A DNA stretch of 64,000 nt. Origin: Oceanobacillus saliphilus (lineage in GTDB: Bacteria; Bacillota; Bacilli; Bacillales; Amphibacillaceae). This document shows positions 28,124-38,445 of the stretch, one piece after another. Each line of letters starts with the position of its first letter. Position 1 is the stretch's first letter. The notes beneath the pieces are model-generated. The model was not told the DNA's origin. It saw only the letters and a program-made list of their open reading frames with translations, and did no database searches. The stretch lies in contig NZ_JALCZU010000005.1 in assembly GCF_023522835.1 (NCBI RefSeq), positions 1-64,000 of the forward strand, given 5' to 3'. The translations under genes were made by a program, and so were the position numbers.

Positions 28124-29230
28124 TCACCCCTTTATGAAATTCCATAAAATTTGCAGGATTCCCGACTGATGAAGTGCGTTTCCCAGTACGATCAGTAATG
28201 GTGCAATCAATAGTCCTGCAAATCCCCATATCTGGATTCCGATAAACATCCCAATCAACAGGATCAATGGATGTATTCCGATTTTAGATGAAAGTATCTT
28301 TGGTTCAAGTATTTGTCTGGATAAAATAACAATCATATAAAGAACGCTTAGTCCAATTGTCAAATGATAGTCGGATACAGCAAAAAGATAAATGATCCAA
28401 GGTATAAATATAATCCCTGTCCCTATATACGGTATTAAATCCACTACAGCTGCAAACAAAACAATGGTGAGTGCATGATCTATTTGAAATACCATAAGTC
28501 CGGCTAGAATAATGCAACAAGAGATGAACATCAATGTCAGTTGAGCCCGGAAAATCCCACTGACTGCATGTTTTAAATGACGAATAAGCCTCTGGGTCGA
28601 CTCACTCGCACCTATTGGAATATACTTTCCTGCTACTAGTTTTAAACGTTCATAATCATTTGAAATCATAAAAGTTGCGAGCAATACGAAGATAATGGAT
28701 GTTATGGAACCGGGTACTGCAGCAAGCATAACGGGGACTTTTGTTAAACTATTTTGAAGTAGGTCACCACCCGTAGATGCAATAAAGTCGGTTAATGAAC
28801 GTATATATTCATTAATCGTAACTTGGTGATTTTGATCAAGCGAATGAAAGTAGGAAATAACCTTTTCATAGATAGGCAATACATTATGATTGAAAAAGTT
28901 TTCCAAAAACAAAACAAAGGATTCTAAGTGCCTTGGCAATTGCTCGGCCAAAAATAGAGAACCTTGATATATCTCTGTAATGACTAGCAATAAGAGTCCG
29001 ATGCAAAACAGAAGAAATCCAATCAATGTTACAAATACAGAAATAAACCTCGGAAGTTTTGCTCGCTGCTCTAGGAAGCGAACAACAGGATGAATGAGGG
29101 CAGAAATGATTGCGGCCAAAAGGATCGGATAACTATATTTGAATGTAGTAATAAGAACCGTGCTGACCATTAAAAATCCGGCTATTACTAGAAAGAATCT
29201 CAGAAATTGCAGTAACAATGCTTTTTCCAA
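28124..29230 (-). CDS. ytvI: Sporulation integral membrane protein YtvI (AI-2E transporter family)
   Basis: This polytopic membrane protein of the AI-2E exporter superfamily is the YtvI subgroup expressed in sporulation. The 368 residues have hydrophobic clusters at the N-terminus, a long soluble central helix region with a conserved proline-containing segment, and five or more C-terminal helices. I chose TTG 29230, seven bases after GGGGTG. The ATG codons at 29251 and 29245 have no ribosome-binding site. A palindrome TTTTCACGTGAAAA (29245-29258) lies just upstream. Confidence 0.85.
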   Translation of the reverse strand: MEKALLLQFLRFFLVIAGFLMVSTVLITTFKYSYPILLAAIISALIHPVVRFLEQRAKLPRFISVFVTLIGFLLFCIGLLLLVITEIYQGSLFLAEQLPRHLESFVLFLENFFNHNVLPIYEKVISYFHSLDQNHQVTINEYIRSLTDFIASTGGDLLQNSLTKVPVMLAAVPGSITSIIFVLLATFMISNDYERLKLVAGKYIPIGASESTQRLIRHLKHAVSGIFRAQLTLMFISCCIILAGLMVFQIDHALTIVLFAAVVDLIPYIGTGIIFIPWIIYLFAVSDYHLTIGLSVLYMIVILSRQILEPKILSSKIGIHPLILLIGMFIGIQIWGFAGLLIAPLLIVLGNALHQSGILQILWNFIKG

Positions 29231-29401
29231 CTTTATGCACCCCATTTTCACGTGAAAAATACTGGCTTATGAATGCCTGTACTATTTTACATATGATAAA
29301 TAGGATGGAAATAGACATGTGATACAAAAAATCAATCTTTCGTATTTATACTTAACGACATTACCCTGTGAATATCTTATTATTTTAGTAAATATTAAAA
29401 A

Positions 29402-29415
29402 TTTAAACGGTTTCA
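29402..29415 (+). promoter_or_regulatory. cre-like CcpA site upstream of citZ
   Basis: TTTAAACGGTTTCA matches the cre consensus TGWAANCGNTNWCA except for T instead of G at position 2. It ends one base before the -35 box. Carbon catabolite repression of citZ through CcpA is established in B. subtilis. Confidence 0.5.
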
Positions 29416-29416
29416 A

Positions 29417-29445
29417 TTCACTTTCTATTAAATTTCCTTTATAAT
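29417..29445 (+). promoter_or_regulatory. Sigma-A promoter of citZ
   Basis: TTCACT (29417-29422), a 17-base spacer, and TATAAT (29440-29445). The roughly 180-base leader contains one hairpin, ATTTAAGTAGAAG with CTTCTGCTGTTTAAAT, at 29490-29527. Confidence 0.7.
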
Positions 29446-29633
29446 AAGACTGGGGTAGGCAATAATAGGTTACTTAAAAGGGTGCATTGATTTAAGTAGA
29501 AGCGTAACATGACTTCTGCTGTTTAAATATGAATAACAACAGAATATCGTGTTACAGAAATTATTGTCATATAAAATTGTGCATTCTTTATACATAATGT
29601 CACAATTAATTTATGAAAAAGGAGAGGGTTCAT

Positions 29634-30755
29634 ATGACAACATCGACAAAGGGATTAGAAGGTATTGTTGCAACTCAATCGTCAATCAGTTCAATCATTG
29701 ATGACCAATTATCCTATGTAGGATATAAAATTGATGATTTGGCTGAAAAGTCGAGTTTTGAAGAAGTAGTTTTCTTACTTTGGAATCTCAAACTTCCAAC
29801 GGCAGGGGAATTGGAAAATATCAAGAAAGAACTTGCAGAAAATATGGAAATTCCGGATGCAGTCATCGAACATTTACGTTCCTATGATTTAAAGACTGTT
29901 CATCCTATGGCAGCATTACGTACTGCAGTGTCATTGCTTGGATTATATGACAGTGATGCAGATGTTATGGAAACAGAAGCAAATAAGCGAAAGGCAATTC
30001 GTATTCAGGCAAAAATCGCAACGATTGTAGCGGCTTTCTCAAGAATCCGAAATGGCAAGGATCCAGTGAAGCCTAAGAAAGACCTAGGCTATGCTGAGAA
30101 CTTCCTATATATGCTTAATGGTAAAGAAGCTCAAGACATTGAGATTGAGGCAATCAATAAAGCATTGGTACTTCATGCAGACCACGAGTTAAACGCATCT
30201 ACTTTCACCGCAAGAGTGTGTGTTGCAACACTATCAGACATTTATTCTGGTATCACTGCTGCAATCGGTGCTTTGAAAGGTCCTTTACACGGTGGAGCAA
30301 ACGAAAATGTTATGAAAATGCTGATTGAAATTGGTGAAGAGGAAAATGCTATTCCCTATATAGATGAAAAACTTAAAAACAAAGAAAAAATTATGGGTAT
30401 GGGGCATCGCGTATATCGTAATGGTGATCCACGAGCGAAACATCTGAAGAAAATGTCCAAAGAGCTGACTAAACTTACAGGTCAGGAAAAATGGTACAAC
30501 ATGTCAGTTAAAATTGAAGAATATGTAAAAGAGAATAAAGGCCTTCCAGCAAATGTGGACTTCTACAGTGCGTCTGTCTATCATAGTCTTGGTATTGATT
30601 ACGATCTGTTTACACCGATTTTCGCTGTAAGCCGTACATCCGGCTGGCTGGCACATATTCTAGAACAATATGACAATAACCGTCTGATTCGCCCGCGTGC
30701 TGAATACAACGGTCCTGAATTGCAGGAATACGTAGAGCTTTCTCAGCGGGGATAA
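29634..30755 (+). CDS. citZ: Citrate synthase II
   Basis: This enzyme condenses oxaloacetate with acetyl-CoA at the entry of the citric acid cycle. It has 373 residues, the short Gram-positive type. Catalytic and substrate-binding histidines lie in LHADHELNASTF and MGMGHRVYRNGDPRAKHL, and a late aspartate is in NVDFYSASVY. The ATG at 29634 follows AAAGGAGAGGG; the ATG at 29613 precedes that site and is rejected. It heads citZ-icd-mdh, as in B. subtilis, though separate terminators divide the later genes. Confidence 0.96.
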   Translation: MTTSTKGLEGIVATQSSISSIIDDQLSYVGYKIDDLAEKSSFEEVVFLLWNLKLPTAGELENIKKELAENMEIPDAVIEHLRSYDLKTVHPMAALRTAVSLLGLYDSDADVMETEANKRKAIRIQAKIATIVAAFSRIRNGKDPVKPKKDLGYAENFLYMLNGKEAQDIEIEAINKALVLHADHELNASTFTARVCVATLSDIYSGITAAIGALKGPLHGGANENVMKMLIEIGEEENAIPYIDEKLKNKEKIMGMGHRVYRNGDPRAKHLKKMSKELTKLTGQEKWYNMSVKIEEYVKENKGLPANVDFYSASVYHSLGIDYDLFTPIFAVSRTSGWLAHILEQYDNNRLIRPRAEYNGPELQEYVELSQRG

Positions 30756-30825
30756 ATGAAAATATGGAACCGGAATGGCTGGATATCCAGCTATTTCTTT
30801 GAATAAATATAGGAGGTATTATGCA

Positions 30826-32100
30826 ATGGCACAGGGAGAAAAAATAATCGTAGAAAACGGAAATATGAAAGTACCAAACAATCCAATCATACCATTTATC
30901 GAAGGGGACGGAACGGGTCCAGATATTTGGGCAGCAGCCAAAGAAGTGATTGAAGCTTCCGTAGAGAAAGCTTACAATGGTGAGAAAAAAATTAATTGGC
31001 TGGAGGTTTATGCTGGTCAGAAAGCATTCGATAAAACCGGGGAATGGCTTCCTAAAGATACGTTAGATAAAATTAACGAATATAAAATTGCCATTAAAGG
31101 ACCTTTAACAACACCAATTGGCGGGGGAATCCGTTCTCTTAACGTTGCATTGCGTCAGGAACTTGATTTGTTCACTTGCCTGCGTCCAGTACGTTATTTT
31201 GAAGGTGTACCATCACCGGTTAAACGACCGGAAGATGTTGATATGGTAATTTTCCGAGAAAACACGGAAGATATCTATGCGGGTATTGAATGGCAACAAG
31301 GTTCGGATGAAGTAAAAAAAGTAATGGATTTCCTGAAAAATGAAATGGGTGTAAACAAAATCCGTTTCCCAGAAACTTCAGGTCTCGGCATTAAACCAGT
31401 ATCAGCAGAAGGTACAAAACGCCTTGTTCGTTCTGCAATAGAATATGCATTAACGGAAGGACGTCAAAGTGTTACTTTAGTACATAAAGGTAACATCATG
31501 AAATTTACAGAAGGTGCTTTCAAACAATGGGGTTATGAAGTAGCTGAAGAAGAATTCGGCGATAAAGTATTCACATGGGCTGAATATGATCGCCTTGTGG
31601 AATCAGATGGTAAAGATGCAGCAAATAAAGCACAGGATGAGGCTTTGGCAGCAGGTAAAATCCTTGTTAAAGATGCAATCGCTGATATCTTCCTACAACA
31701 GATTCTTACTCGTCCGAAAGAATTTGATGTCGTAGCAACGATGAATTTAAATGGAGATTACATTTCTGATGCTTTGGCAGCGCAAGTTGGTGGTATCGGT
31801 ATTGCTCCAGGTGCAAACATTAACTATGATACTGGACATGCCATTTTCGAGGCTACACATGGTACAGCTCCAAAATATGCAGGGCTTGATAAAGTGAATC
31901 CATCATCTGTTATTCTTTCAGCAGTATTGATGCTTGAGCATCTTGGATGGAGAGAAGCGGCAGACTTAATCACTGATTCGATGGATAAAACAATTGCGTC
32001 CAAAGTCGTAACATATGATTTTGCACGCTTGATGGATGGCGCCACAGAAGTTAAATGTTCCGAATTTGGTCAGGAATTAATCAAGAATATGGCAAAATAA
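30826..32100 (+). CDS. icd: NADP-dependent isocitrate dehydrogenase
   Basis: This enzyme oxidatively decarboxylates isocitrate to 2-oxoglutarate with NADP. The 424 residues show [16 protein letters not shown] (substrate serine and arginines), [30 protein letters not shown] and the nucleotide-binding GTAPKYAG. The ATG at 30826 lies nine bases after AGGAGG. It follows citZ after 70 bp without a terminator. Confidence 0.96.
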   Translation: MAQGEKIIVENGNMKVPNNPIIPFIEGDGTGPDIWAAAKEVIEASVEKAYNGEKKINWLEVYAGQKAFDKTGEWLPKDTLDKINEYKIAIKGPLTTPIGGGIRSLNVALRQELDLFTCLRPVRYFEGVPSPVKRPEDVDMVIFRENTEDIYAGIEWQQGSDEVKKVMDFLKNEMGVNKIRFPETSGLGIKPVSAEGTKRLVRSAIEYALTEGRQSVTLVHKGNIMKFTEGAFKQWGYEVAEEEFGDKVFTWAEYDRLVESDGKDAANKAQDEALAAGKILVKDAIADIFLQQILTRPKEFDVVATMNLNGDYISDALAAQVGGIGIAPGANINYDTGHAIFEATHGTAPKYAGLDKVNPSSVILSAVLMLEHLGWREAADLITDSMDKTIASKVVTYDFARLMDGATEVKCSEFGQELIKNMAK

Positions 32101-32106
32101 TTAAAA

Positions 32107-32155
32107 TAGGTAGCGACGGAATGGTGTGAATCCAGTTCGTCGCAACCTTTTTGTT
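32107..32155 (+). terminator. Terminator between icd and mdh
   Basis: GGTAGCGACG...TTCGTCGCAACC forms a long interrupted stem followed by TTTTTGTTTTT. It should reduce transcription into mdh. Confidence 0.8.
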
Positions 32156-32210
32156 TTTAGACGTTTTAAAATCTGCAATATTACAAAATGGTAAAAAGGG
32201 GATTTTAAAG

Positions 32211-33152
32211 ATGGTATTAAAAAGAAATAAAATTTCAGTTATCGGATCTGGATTTACAGGAGCCACTACAGCATTAATGCTTGCACAAAAGGAACTTGGG
32301 GATATTGTACTTGTTGATATTCCACAAATGGAAGACCCGACAAAAGGGAAAGCACTGGATATGGCAGAGGCAGCACCTGTTCAAGGATTTGATGCTAAAA
32401 TTACCGGTACTTCCAATTATGAGGATACGAAAGACTCTAATTTGGTTATTATCACTGCTGGTATCGCACGCAAACCAGGTATGAGCCGAGAAGATTTGGT
32501 AAATACAAATGCAAAAATCATGAAAGCAGTAGCAAAAGATATTGTGAAATATTCACCAGATACTACGATTGTCGTACTTACAAACCCCGTTGATGCCATG
32601 ACTTACACGGTGTTTAAGGCATCCGGATTACCGAAGGAACGCGTTATCGGACAGTCTGGTGTTTTGGATACAGCACGTTTTTGTACATTTGTTGCTGAGG
32701 AATTGAATTTATCGGTTAAAGATATTTCCGGATTTGTGCTTGGTGGACATGGTGATGACATGGTACCATTAATCCGGTATTCCTATGCTGGAGGGATCCC
32801 GTTGGAAACATTAATTTCCAAAGAGCGCCTTGAAGAAATCGTTCAACGGACCCGTACAGGTGGTGGAGAAATCGTTAACCTGCTTGGTAATGGCAGTGCA
32901 TACTATGCACCCGCAGCTTCTTTAACCGTAATGGCAGAAGCAATTCTAAAGGATCAACGTCGTGTGATTCCTTCGATCGCATACTTAGAAGGTGAGTATG
33001 GTTATAACGATATTTACCTTGGTGTTCCAACCATCCTTGGAGGAAAGGGCATAGAGGAAATTATTGAATTAGACCTTACTGCTGATGAGAAAACAGCATT
33101 GGATAAGTCTGCTGATTCTGTTAAGAATGTGCTTTCCGTACTAAAACGATAA
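32211..33152 (+). CDS. mdh: Malate dehydrogenase
   Basis: This enzyme oxidises malate to oxaloacetate with NAD. The 313 residues are of the LDH-like MDH type. The NAD-binding [10 protein letters not shown] is at about 11-20 (a variation of GxGxxG), D41 in VLVDIPQ favours NAD, the loop has [14 protein letters not shown], and the catalytic H is in [10 protein letters not shown]. The start is ATG 32211 after AAAGGGG. Confidence 0.96.
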   Translation: MVLKRNKISVIGSGFTGATTALMLAQKELGDIVLVDIPQMEDPTKGKALDMAEAAPVQGFDAKITGTSNYEDTKDSNLVIITAGIARKPGMSREDLVNTNAKIMKAVAKDIVKYSPDTTIVVLTNPVDAMTYTVFKASGLPKERVIGQSGVLDTARFCTFVAEELNLSVKDISGFVLGGHGDDMVPLIRYSYAGGIPLETLISKERLEEIVQRTRTGGGEIVNLLGNGSAYYAPAASLTVMAEAILKDQRRVIPSIAYLEGEYGYNDIYLGVPTILGGKGIEEIIELDLTADEKTALDKSADSVKNVLSVLKR

Positions 33153-33163
33153 CATAGAAATCG

Positions 33164-33203
33164 AAATATCCGGTTACTTGAACAAGTAGCCGGATATTTT
33201 TAA
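33164..33203 (+). terminator. Terminator of mdh
   Basis: AAATATCCGGTTACTTG pairs with CAAGTAGCCGGATATTT, ending in T-rich sequence. Confidence 0.9.
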
Positions 33204-33590
33204 ACATCTCTCCACAAAAACAGCAGTTATTTTTCGATAGAACTAAAAAACACAGTCGAAAATAAGCTAATAGTTTTCAACATAATTCGGGGAGCGACAG
33301 GCACCACGTCAGTGTAAAATTTTGTTTACATTTCCTTATTTATTATACGTTTTGTGTTAATAATGATAAGATAATGTTATAAGAAGATGTCAAAAAATTA
33401 TTAAATAGATAAGTGTCAAATTGCTTCGATGGTTCGCTATATTAGCTATTCACGTATTAATAGCATACGTTCATTTGCTTTTGCTAATAGCATCGCCACT
33501 TTGACCTTGTCGTTTCTAATTTGGCAGCTTTTTGACCACGCAAGATAAAAGATAAAATAGCAGCTGGAGAAGATGGGGGTACTTGATATT
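33204..33590 (+). other. Non-coding region upstream of phoPR
   Basis: About 390 bp hold no open frame with a ribosome-binding site. The segment is AT-rich, with TTTACA at 33325-33330 and further TT(A/T)A-like hexamers that could be PhoP boxes. I could not fix a well-spaced promoter. CGGGGAGCGACAGGCACCACG at 33290 is a locally GC-rich patch without identified partner. Confidence 0.4.
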
Positions 33591-34283
33591 ATGAGTCAGA
33601 AAATTTTAATTGTTGACGATGAAAAACCAATTGTAACTCTATTGAACTATAATATTGAGAACGCAGGTTTTCAAACGGATGTCGCTTACGATGGACGTGA
33701 AGCAATTGAAAAGTGTGAAAAAAATGAATTTGATTTGATTGTACTGGATTTAATGCTTCCTGAAATGGATGGAATTGAAGTTTGTAGACATTTACGCATG
33801 AATAAAATTGAAACACCTATATTGATGCTGACTGCAAAGGATGAAGAATTTGATAAAGTTCTTGGTTTGGAAATGGGAGCCGATGACTATTTAACGAAAC
33901 CATTTAGTCCAAAAGAAGTTGTCGCAAGAATTAAAGCAATCCTGAGAAGAAGCAAAAAATCAGCAGAGCAAAGCTTTAACTTGTTGAAAATTGGTGATCT
34001 AGTCATTTATCCGGAACGTTATGAAGCCGAAATGGGTGCCAATACAATAACCTTTACAAGAAAAGAATTTGAGCTATTATTTCATCTGGCAAAAAACAAA
34101 GGAAAAGTCATTTCCAGAGATCAGCTCCTTAGCAGTGTGTGGGATTATGATTTCGTTGGCGATACAAGAATTGTTGATGTTCATATCAGCCATCTCAGAG
34201 ATAAGATTGAACCGAACACAAAAAAACCTATATATATTAAAACGGTGAGAGGGCTTGGATATAAGTTGGAGGAGCCAATTTGA
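33591..34283 (+). CDS. phoP: Response regulator PhoP
   Basis: This OmpR-family response regulator controls phosphate starvation genes. The 230 residues hold a receiver domain with phosphoacceptor D53 (VLDLMLPEMDG), acidic pocket D9/D10 and K in TKPFSPKEV. A winged-helix DNA-binding domain (about 132-229) ends in VRGLGYKLEEP. ATG 33591 gives the family N-terminus MSQKILIVDDE after GGGGGT; ATG 33573 is in frame but poorly placed. It overlaps phoR by one base (TGATG). Confidence 0.94.
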   Translation: MSQKILIVDDEKPIVTLLNYNIENAGFQTDVAYDGREAIEKCEKNEFDLIVLDLMLPEMDGIEVCRHLRMNKIETPILMLTAKDEEFDKVLGLEMGADDYLTKPFSPKEVVARIKAILRRSKKSAEQSFNLLKIGDLVIYPERYEAEMGANTITFTRKEFELLFHLAKNKGKVISRDQLLSSVWDYDFVGDTRIVDVHISHLRDKIEPNTKKPIYIKTVRGLGYKLEEPI

Positions 34284-35647
34284 TGAAAGATGTTTTTTCC
34301 AGGACGCTCTTTCCTTATGCTTTAGCTATCATTTTGAGTTTGATTGTGTCAGGCTTTGTTATTTGGCAAGCTGATGGTAACCTTTTATTGCTGATTTCCA
34401 TGATATTGATTGAATTTGTCTTTTTAATCGTTTTAATTTCAGTATTATATAATAAATATGTAAAACCACTTTCTAAAGCTACGAGTACGATTGATGAAAT
34501 AGCAAAGGGAAATTACAGTGCAAGATTTCATAGTTCCGCAAGTGATGAGATTGCGGAACTGAGCCTCAAGATAAACTCACTTGCAAGGAATATGAGCGAG
34601 ATTTCCATGCAGGAACAAATACAGTCCAAACAATTATCGACTATTATTGATAACATGCAAAGCGGACTCGTTTTGATTGATGAAAAGGGCTATATTCATG
34701 TAGTTAACCGGAAATTTATCTCTATGTTCGGTAAAACGGTAAAAGACTACAGGGGATATCTTTATTACGATGTTTTGGATGAAGAAAAATTTCATAAAAC
34801 AGTCCAGAAAACATTCCTCTATGAACGAAATATAAAGGAGTCATTTACCCACAGGTCAGGTATGAACAAAATATATCTCGAGATAATCGGAGCACCTATT
34901 TTTAATGAACGAAAGGTCCTTAAGGGTGCAGTATTGGTGCTATATGATATAACAGAATTGAAGAAACTGGAGAAAACCCGTAAAGATTTTGTTGCCAATG
35001 TATCCCATGAACTGCGTACTCCTATTACGTCAATAAAAGGATTTTCGGAAACATTATTGGAAGCGGGTATGAATGATGAAGAAACGACAAAGGAATTTTT
35101 AAACATCATTTATAATGAAAGTAACCGACTGCAGTTGTTAGTTGAAGATTTATTATCACTATCACGACTGGAGAGAGAAGATTTCCGCTTGGTATTGAAT
35201 AAGTTTAAGGCAGGGGAGTTAGTGGAAGAAGTCATACCTGCATTCCGAATAAATGCAGAACAAAAAGGTTTGAAATTCTCCGTTGAAGTCGATAACGAAA
35301 TGACGATGAAAGTTGACAAGGAACGAATTAAACAAGTAATTGTCAATTTGCTGGATAATGCAATCCAATATACTTCGGAAAACGGCACTGTTGAATTTTA
35401 CCTCGGTCATGTAGAGAACTATATCCATATAAAAGTAGCCGATACTGGAATTGGAATTGAACAAAAGGCGATATCGAGAATATTTGAACGGTTCTACCGG
35501 ATTGACAAGGCACGTAGTAGAAATACTGGTGGAACTGGGCTGGGGTTGGCAATTGTTAAACATATCGTCGAAGTTCATGGCGGAAAAATAGAAGTTGAAA
35601 GTGAAATTAACAAAGGTACCATCATTCATGTGTATCTCCCAAAATAG
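34283..35647 (+). CDS. phoR: Sensor histidine kinase PhoR, short form
   Basis: This is the membrane histidine kinase partner of PhoP. The 454 residues are shorter than the 579 of B. subtilis PhoR. Two transmembrane helices (about 9-28 and 33-56) are nearly contiguous, so the large extracellular sensor domain is absent. They are followed by HAMP (57-110), PAS (about 115-225), HisKA with H242 in NVSHELRTP, and HATPase with NLLDNAIQYT, DTGIGIE and GTGLGLAI. Signal perception must be intramembrane or cytoplasmic. The start ATG at 34283 has GGAGG ten bases upstream. Confidence 0.92.
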   Translation: MKDVFSRTLFPYALAIILSLIVSGFVIWQADGNLLLLISMILIEFVFLIVLISVLYNKYVKPLSKATSTIDEIAKGNYSARFHSSASDEIAELSLKINSLARNMSEISMQEQIQSKQLSTIIDNMQSGLVLIDEKGYIHVVNRKFISMFGKTVKDYRGYLYYDVLDEEKFHKTVQKTFLYERNIKESFTHRSGMNKIYLEIIGAPIFNERKVLKGAVLVLYDITELKKLEKTRKDFVANVSHELRTPITSIKGFSETLLEAGMNDEETTKEFLNIIYNESNRLQLLVEDLLSLSRLEREDFRLVLNKFKAGELVEEVIPAFRINAEQKGLKFSVEVDNEMTMKVDKERIKQVIVNLLDNAIQYTSENGTVEFYLGHVENYIHIKVADTGIGIEQKAISRIFERFYRIDKARSRNTGGTGLGLAIVKHIVEVHGGKIEVESEINKGTIIHVYLPK

Positions 35648-35680
35648 ACATCCTGTCATATGGAGGATGTCTATTTTTTT
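35644..35680 (+). terminator. Terminator of phoPR
   Basis: An AGACATCCT/AGGATGTCT hairpin overlapping the phoR stop is followed by a T-run. Confidence 0.85.
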
Positions 35681-35791
35681 CTGTGCATGAAAACGATCGG
35701 TGTTATGAACCGTTAGATCTCATTCATTTTCATTTCCCAATAGACAATGGTAAAATAAATAGTAGGAATTACTTGTACAGGAGGATAACGG

Positions 35792-38431
35792 ATGTCAAAA
35801 AAGTTGGTTTTAATTGATGGCAACAGTATTATCTATCGAGCATTTTTCGCTTTGCCACTTTTGAATAATGATAAGGGTGTTTATACAAATGCAGTTTATG
35901 GATTCACTACAATGCTATTGCGTATTCTTGAGGAGCAGAAGCCTACCCATCTGCTCGTAGCATTTGATGCAGGAAAAACTACATTTCGCCATTCCACCTA
36001 TAAAGAATATAAGGGGGGCCGCCAGAAAACTCCTTCAGAGCTTTCCGAACAGTTTCCAGTTATGAAAGAGTTGCTTGATGCGTTTGATATTAAGCACTAT
36101 CAGCTGGAACAATTCGAAGCTGATGATATTATTGGTACGTTGTCCAAGCAAGGCAATCAGGAAGATTGGGAAGTAACGGTAATCTCGGGAGACAAAGATT
36201 TACTTCAGCTTGTATCCGATCGCGTGACCGTCCATGTAACGAAAAAAGGAATAAGCGATATTGAGAAATACAGTCCAGATTATATGGTTGAAAAAATGGA
36301 AATTACCCCAGAACAAATCATTGATTTGAAAGCATTGATGGGAGACAGTTCCGACAATATTCCTGGAGTGCCGGGAGTCGGTCAGAAAACGGCCACAAAG
36401 CTGTTAAAGCAATATGAGACACTTGAAGAAGTATATAATCATCTTGAAGAAGTGAGCGGCAAAAAGTTAAAAGAAAATCTGACAAACTATCGAGAAGATG
36501 CATTCATGAGCAAAGAACTTGTAACGATTAACTGTAATTCACCTATTGAAATTTCCGTGGAGGACATCGTCTATTACGGATTCCAGCCCTCAAAAGTCAG
36601 CGCTGTATTCAAAGACCTTGGATTTCAGTCCCTGTTGAATCGTGTTTCGGATGAAACGGAAGAAGAGCAGAAACCAAGTTCTGAAATGAATGAAATCTCA
36701 TTTTCAATTGTATCGGAAATTAACGAAAACATGTTTATAGGTGATGAAGCACTAGTTGTTGAAATGATTGGAGAAAATTACCATCTGGCAGCTATAGAAG
36801 GATTTGGAGTTGTCAATAAAAATGGAGCATACTTTATTCCAACAGAAGTGGCACTTCGTTCAGAGACATTTAAGTTATGGGCTGAGGATAGCAGTAAGAC
36901 GAAAAGTGTATTTGATGCGAAAAAAACAATGGTCGCTCTTTTAAGGAACGATATTCATATTAAGGGAATAACCTTTGATATGCTGATGTCATCCTATTTG
37001 CTCAATCCTGCGGAAAATAACCACGATATCCCTGCAATTGGCAACCGTATGGGGAAAAGCGATGTGTTATTTGATGAAGAAGTCTATGGAAAGGGAGCGA
37101 AAATCAAAGTTCCCGAAGAGTCACAGCTTGCTGAACATGTCGTACGTAAAACAGCTGCACTATTTGAATTAAAAGATGAAATGGAAGAGCAATTAAAGCA
37201 ACATGAACTATATGAATTATTGAAGGAACTCGAGATGCCGCTAGCATTAATTTTAGGTGAAATGGAGCATCTCGGCGTAAAGGTTGATATCGGGACCCTC
37301 GAAGAAATGGGTAACGATCTCAAAGAACGTTTAAGTAAGCTGGAAAAGGAAGTATATGAGCTCGCTGGAGAATCGTTCAATTTAAATTCTCCAAAGCAGC
37401 TTGGACCAATCTTATTTGAAAAACTAAAGCTTCCTGTCATCAAGAAAACGAAAACGGGTTATTCGACAGCAGCAGATGTACTTGAACAGCTCCAAAACGA
37501 GCATGAGATCATTCCAAAGCTACTCCTATACAGACAGCTGGGGAAACTACAGTCAACTTATATCGAAGGCCTTCTAAAGGTTGTCAGAAAAGACACGAAT
37601 AAAATCCATACCCGCTTCAATCAGGCATTGACTCAAACAGGCAGATTAAGCTCCATGGAGCCGAACCTTCAAAACATTCCAATCCGACTTGAAGAAGGAA
37701 GAAAAATCAGACAGGCGTTTGTTCCAGCTCAAAAAGATTGGATTATGTTTGCAGCTGATTACTCACAAATCGAATTGCGGGTACTTGCACATATAGCTAA
37801 TGATGAAAAACTTGTGGCTGCATTCAAGAATGATGTAGATATTCATACACAGACTGCCATGGATGTTTTCCATGTAGAAATGGATGAAGTTAACTCCAAT
37901 ATGAGAAGACAGGCTAAGGCAGTTAACTTTGGAATCGTATATGGCATAAGTGACTATGGCCTATCACAGAACCTTGGTATAACTAGAAAAGAAGCGAAGC
38001 GTTTTATTGAACGGTACTTTGATAGCTATCCTGGTGTGAAATTATATATGGATGAAATTGTCCAGGAAGCCAAGCACAAAGGATATGTCACGACGTTAAT
38101 GAACAGAAGAAGATATTTGCCTGAAATTACAAGCCGAAACTTCAATTTAAGAAGTTTTGCAGAGCGGACTGCGATGAATACACCAATACAAGGCAGTGCT
38201 GCTGACATTATTAAAAAGGCAATGATCGATTTGCATCAAAAGCTTGTGGATGAAAAACTTCAGGCAAGAATGCTACTGCAGGTGCATGATGAACTGATAC
38301 TTGAAGCACCAAAAGAAGAAATTGATATTTTGAAAGAAATTGTACCAGAAATGATGGAGAATACAGTAGAGCTGAATGTGCCGTTAAAAGTGGATTACGA
38401 ATATGGCAGCAGCTGGTTCGATGCAAAATAA
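35792..38431 (+). CDS. polA: DNA polymerase I
   Basis: This repair and Okazaki-fragment processing polymerase has 879 residues. The 5'-3' exonuclease domain (1-290) shows KTFRHSTYKEYKGGR-type motifs and GDKDLLQL. A degenerate 3'-5' exonuclease-like domain (about 300-465) lacks the DxE motif, as in other Bacillus enzymes. The polymerase domain has DYSQIELRVLAHIA, the O-helix RRQAKAVNFGIVYG and QVHDELILE. AGGAGGATAACGG precedes the ATG. It starts a polA-mutM-coaE operon with gaps of 14 bp. Confidence 0.97.
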   Translation: MSKKLVLIDGNSIIYRAFFALPLLNNDKGVYTNAVYGFTTMLLRILEEQKPTHLLVAFDAGKTTFRHSTYKEYKGGRQKTPSELSEQFPVMKELLDAFDIKHYQLEQFEADDIIGTLSKQGNQEDWEVTVISGDKDLLQLVSDRVTVHVTKKGISDIEKYSPDYMVEKMEITPEQIIDLKALMGDSSDNIPGVPGVGQKTATKLLKQYETLEEVYNHLEEVSGKKLKENLTNYREDAFMSKELVTINCNSPIEISVEDIVYYGFQPSKVSAVFKDLGFQSLLNRVSDETEEEQKPSSEMNEISFSIVSEINENMFIGDEALVVEMIGENYHLAAIEGFGVVNKNGAYFIPTEVALRSETFKLWAEDSSKTKSVFDAKKTMVALLRNDIHIKGITFDMLMSSYLLNPAENNHDIPAIGNRMGKSDVLFDEEVYGKGAKIKVPEESQLAEHVVRKTAALFELKDEMEEQLKQHELYELLKELEMPLALILGEMEHLGVKVDIGTLEEMGNDLKERLSKLEKEVYELAGESFNLNSPKQLGPILFEKLKLPVIKKTKTGYSTAADVLEQLQNEHEIIPKLLLYRQLGKLQSTYIEGLLKVVRKDTNKIHTRFNQALTQTGRLSSMEPNLQNIPIRLEEGRKIRQAFVPAQKDWIMFAADYSQIELRVLAHIANDEKLVAAFKNDVDIHTQTAMDVFHVEMDEVNSNMRRQAKAVNFGIVYGISDYGLSQNLGITRKEAKRFIERYFDSYPGVKLYMDEIVQEAKHKGYVTTLMNRRRYLPEITSRNFNLRSFAERTAMNTPIQGSAADIIKKAMIDLHQKLVDEKLQARMLLQVHDELILEAPKEEIDILKEIVPEMMENTVELNVPLKVDYEYGSSWFDAK

Positions 38432-38445
38432 GGAGAAATCATTAC

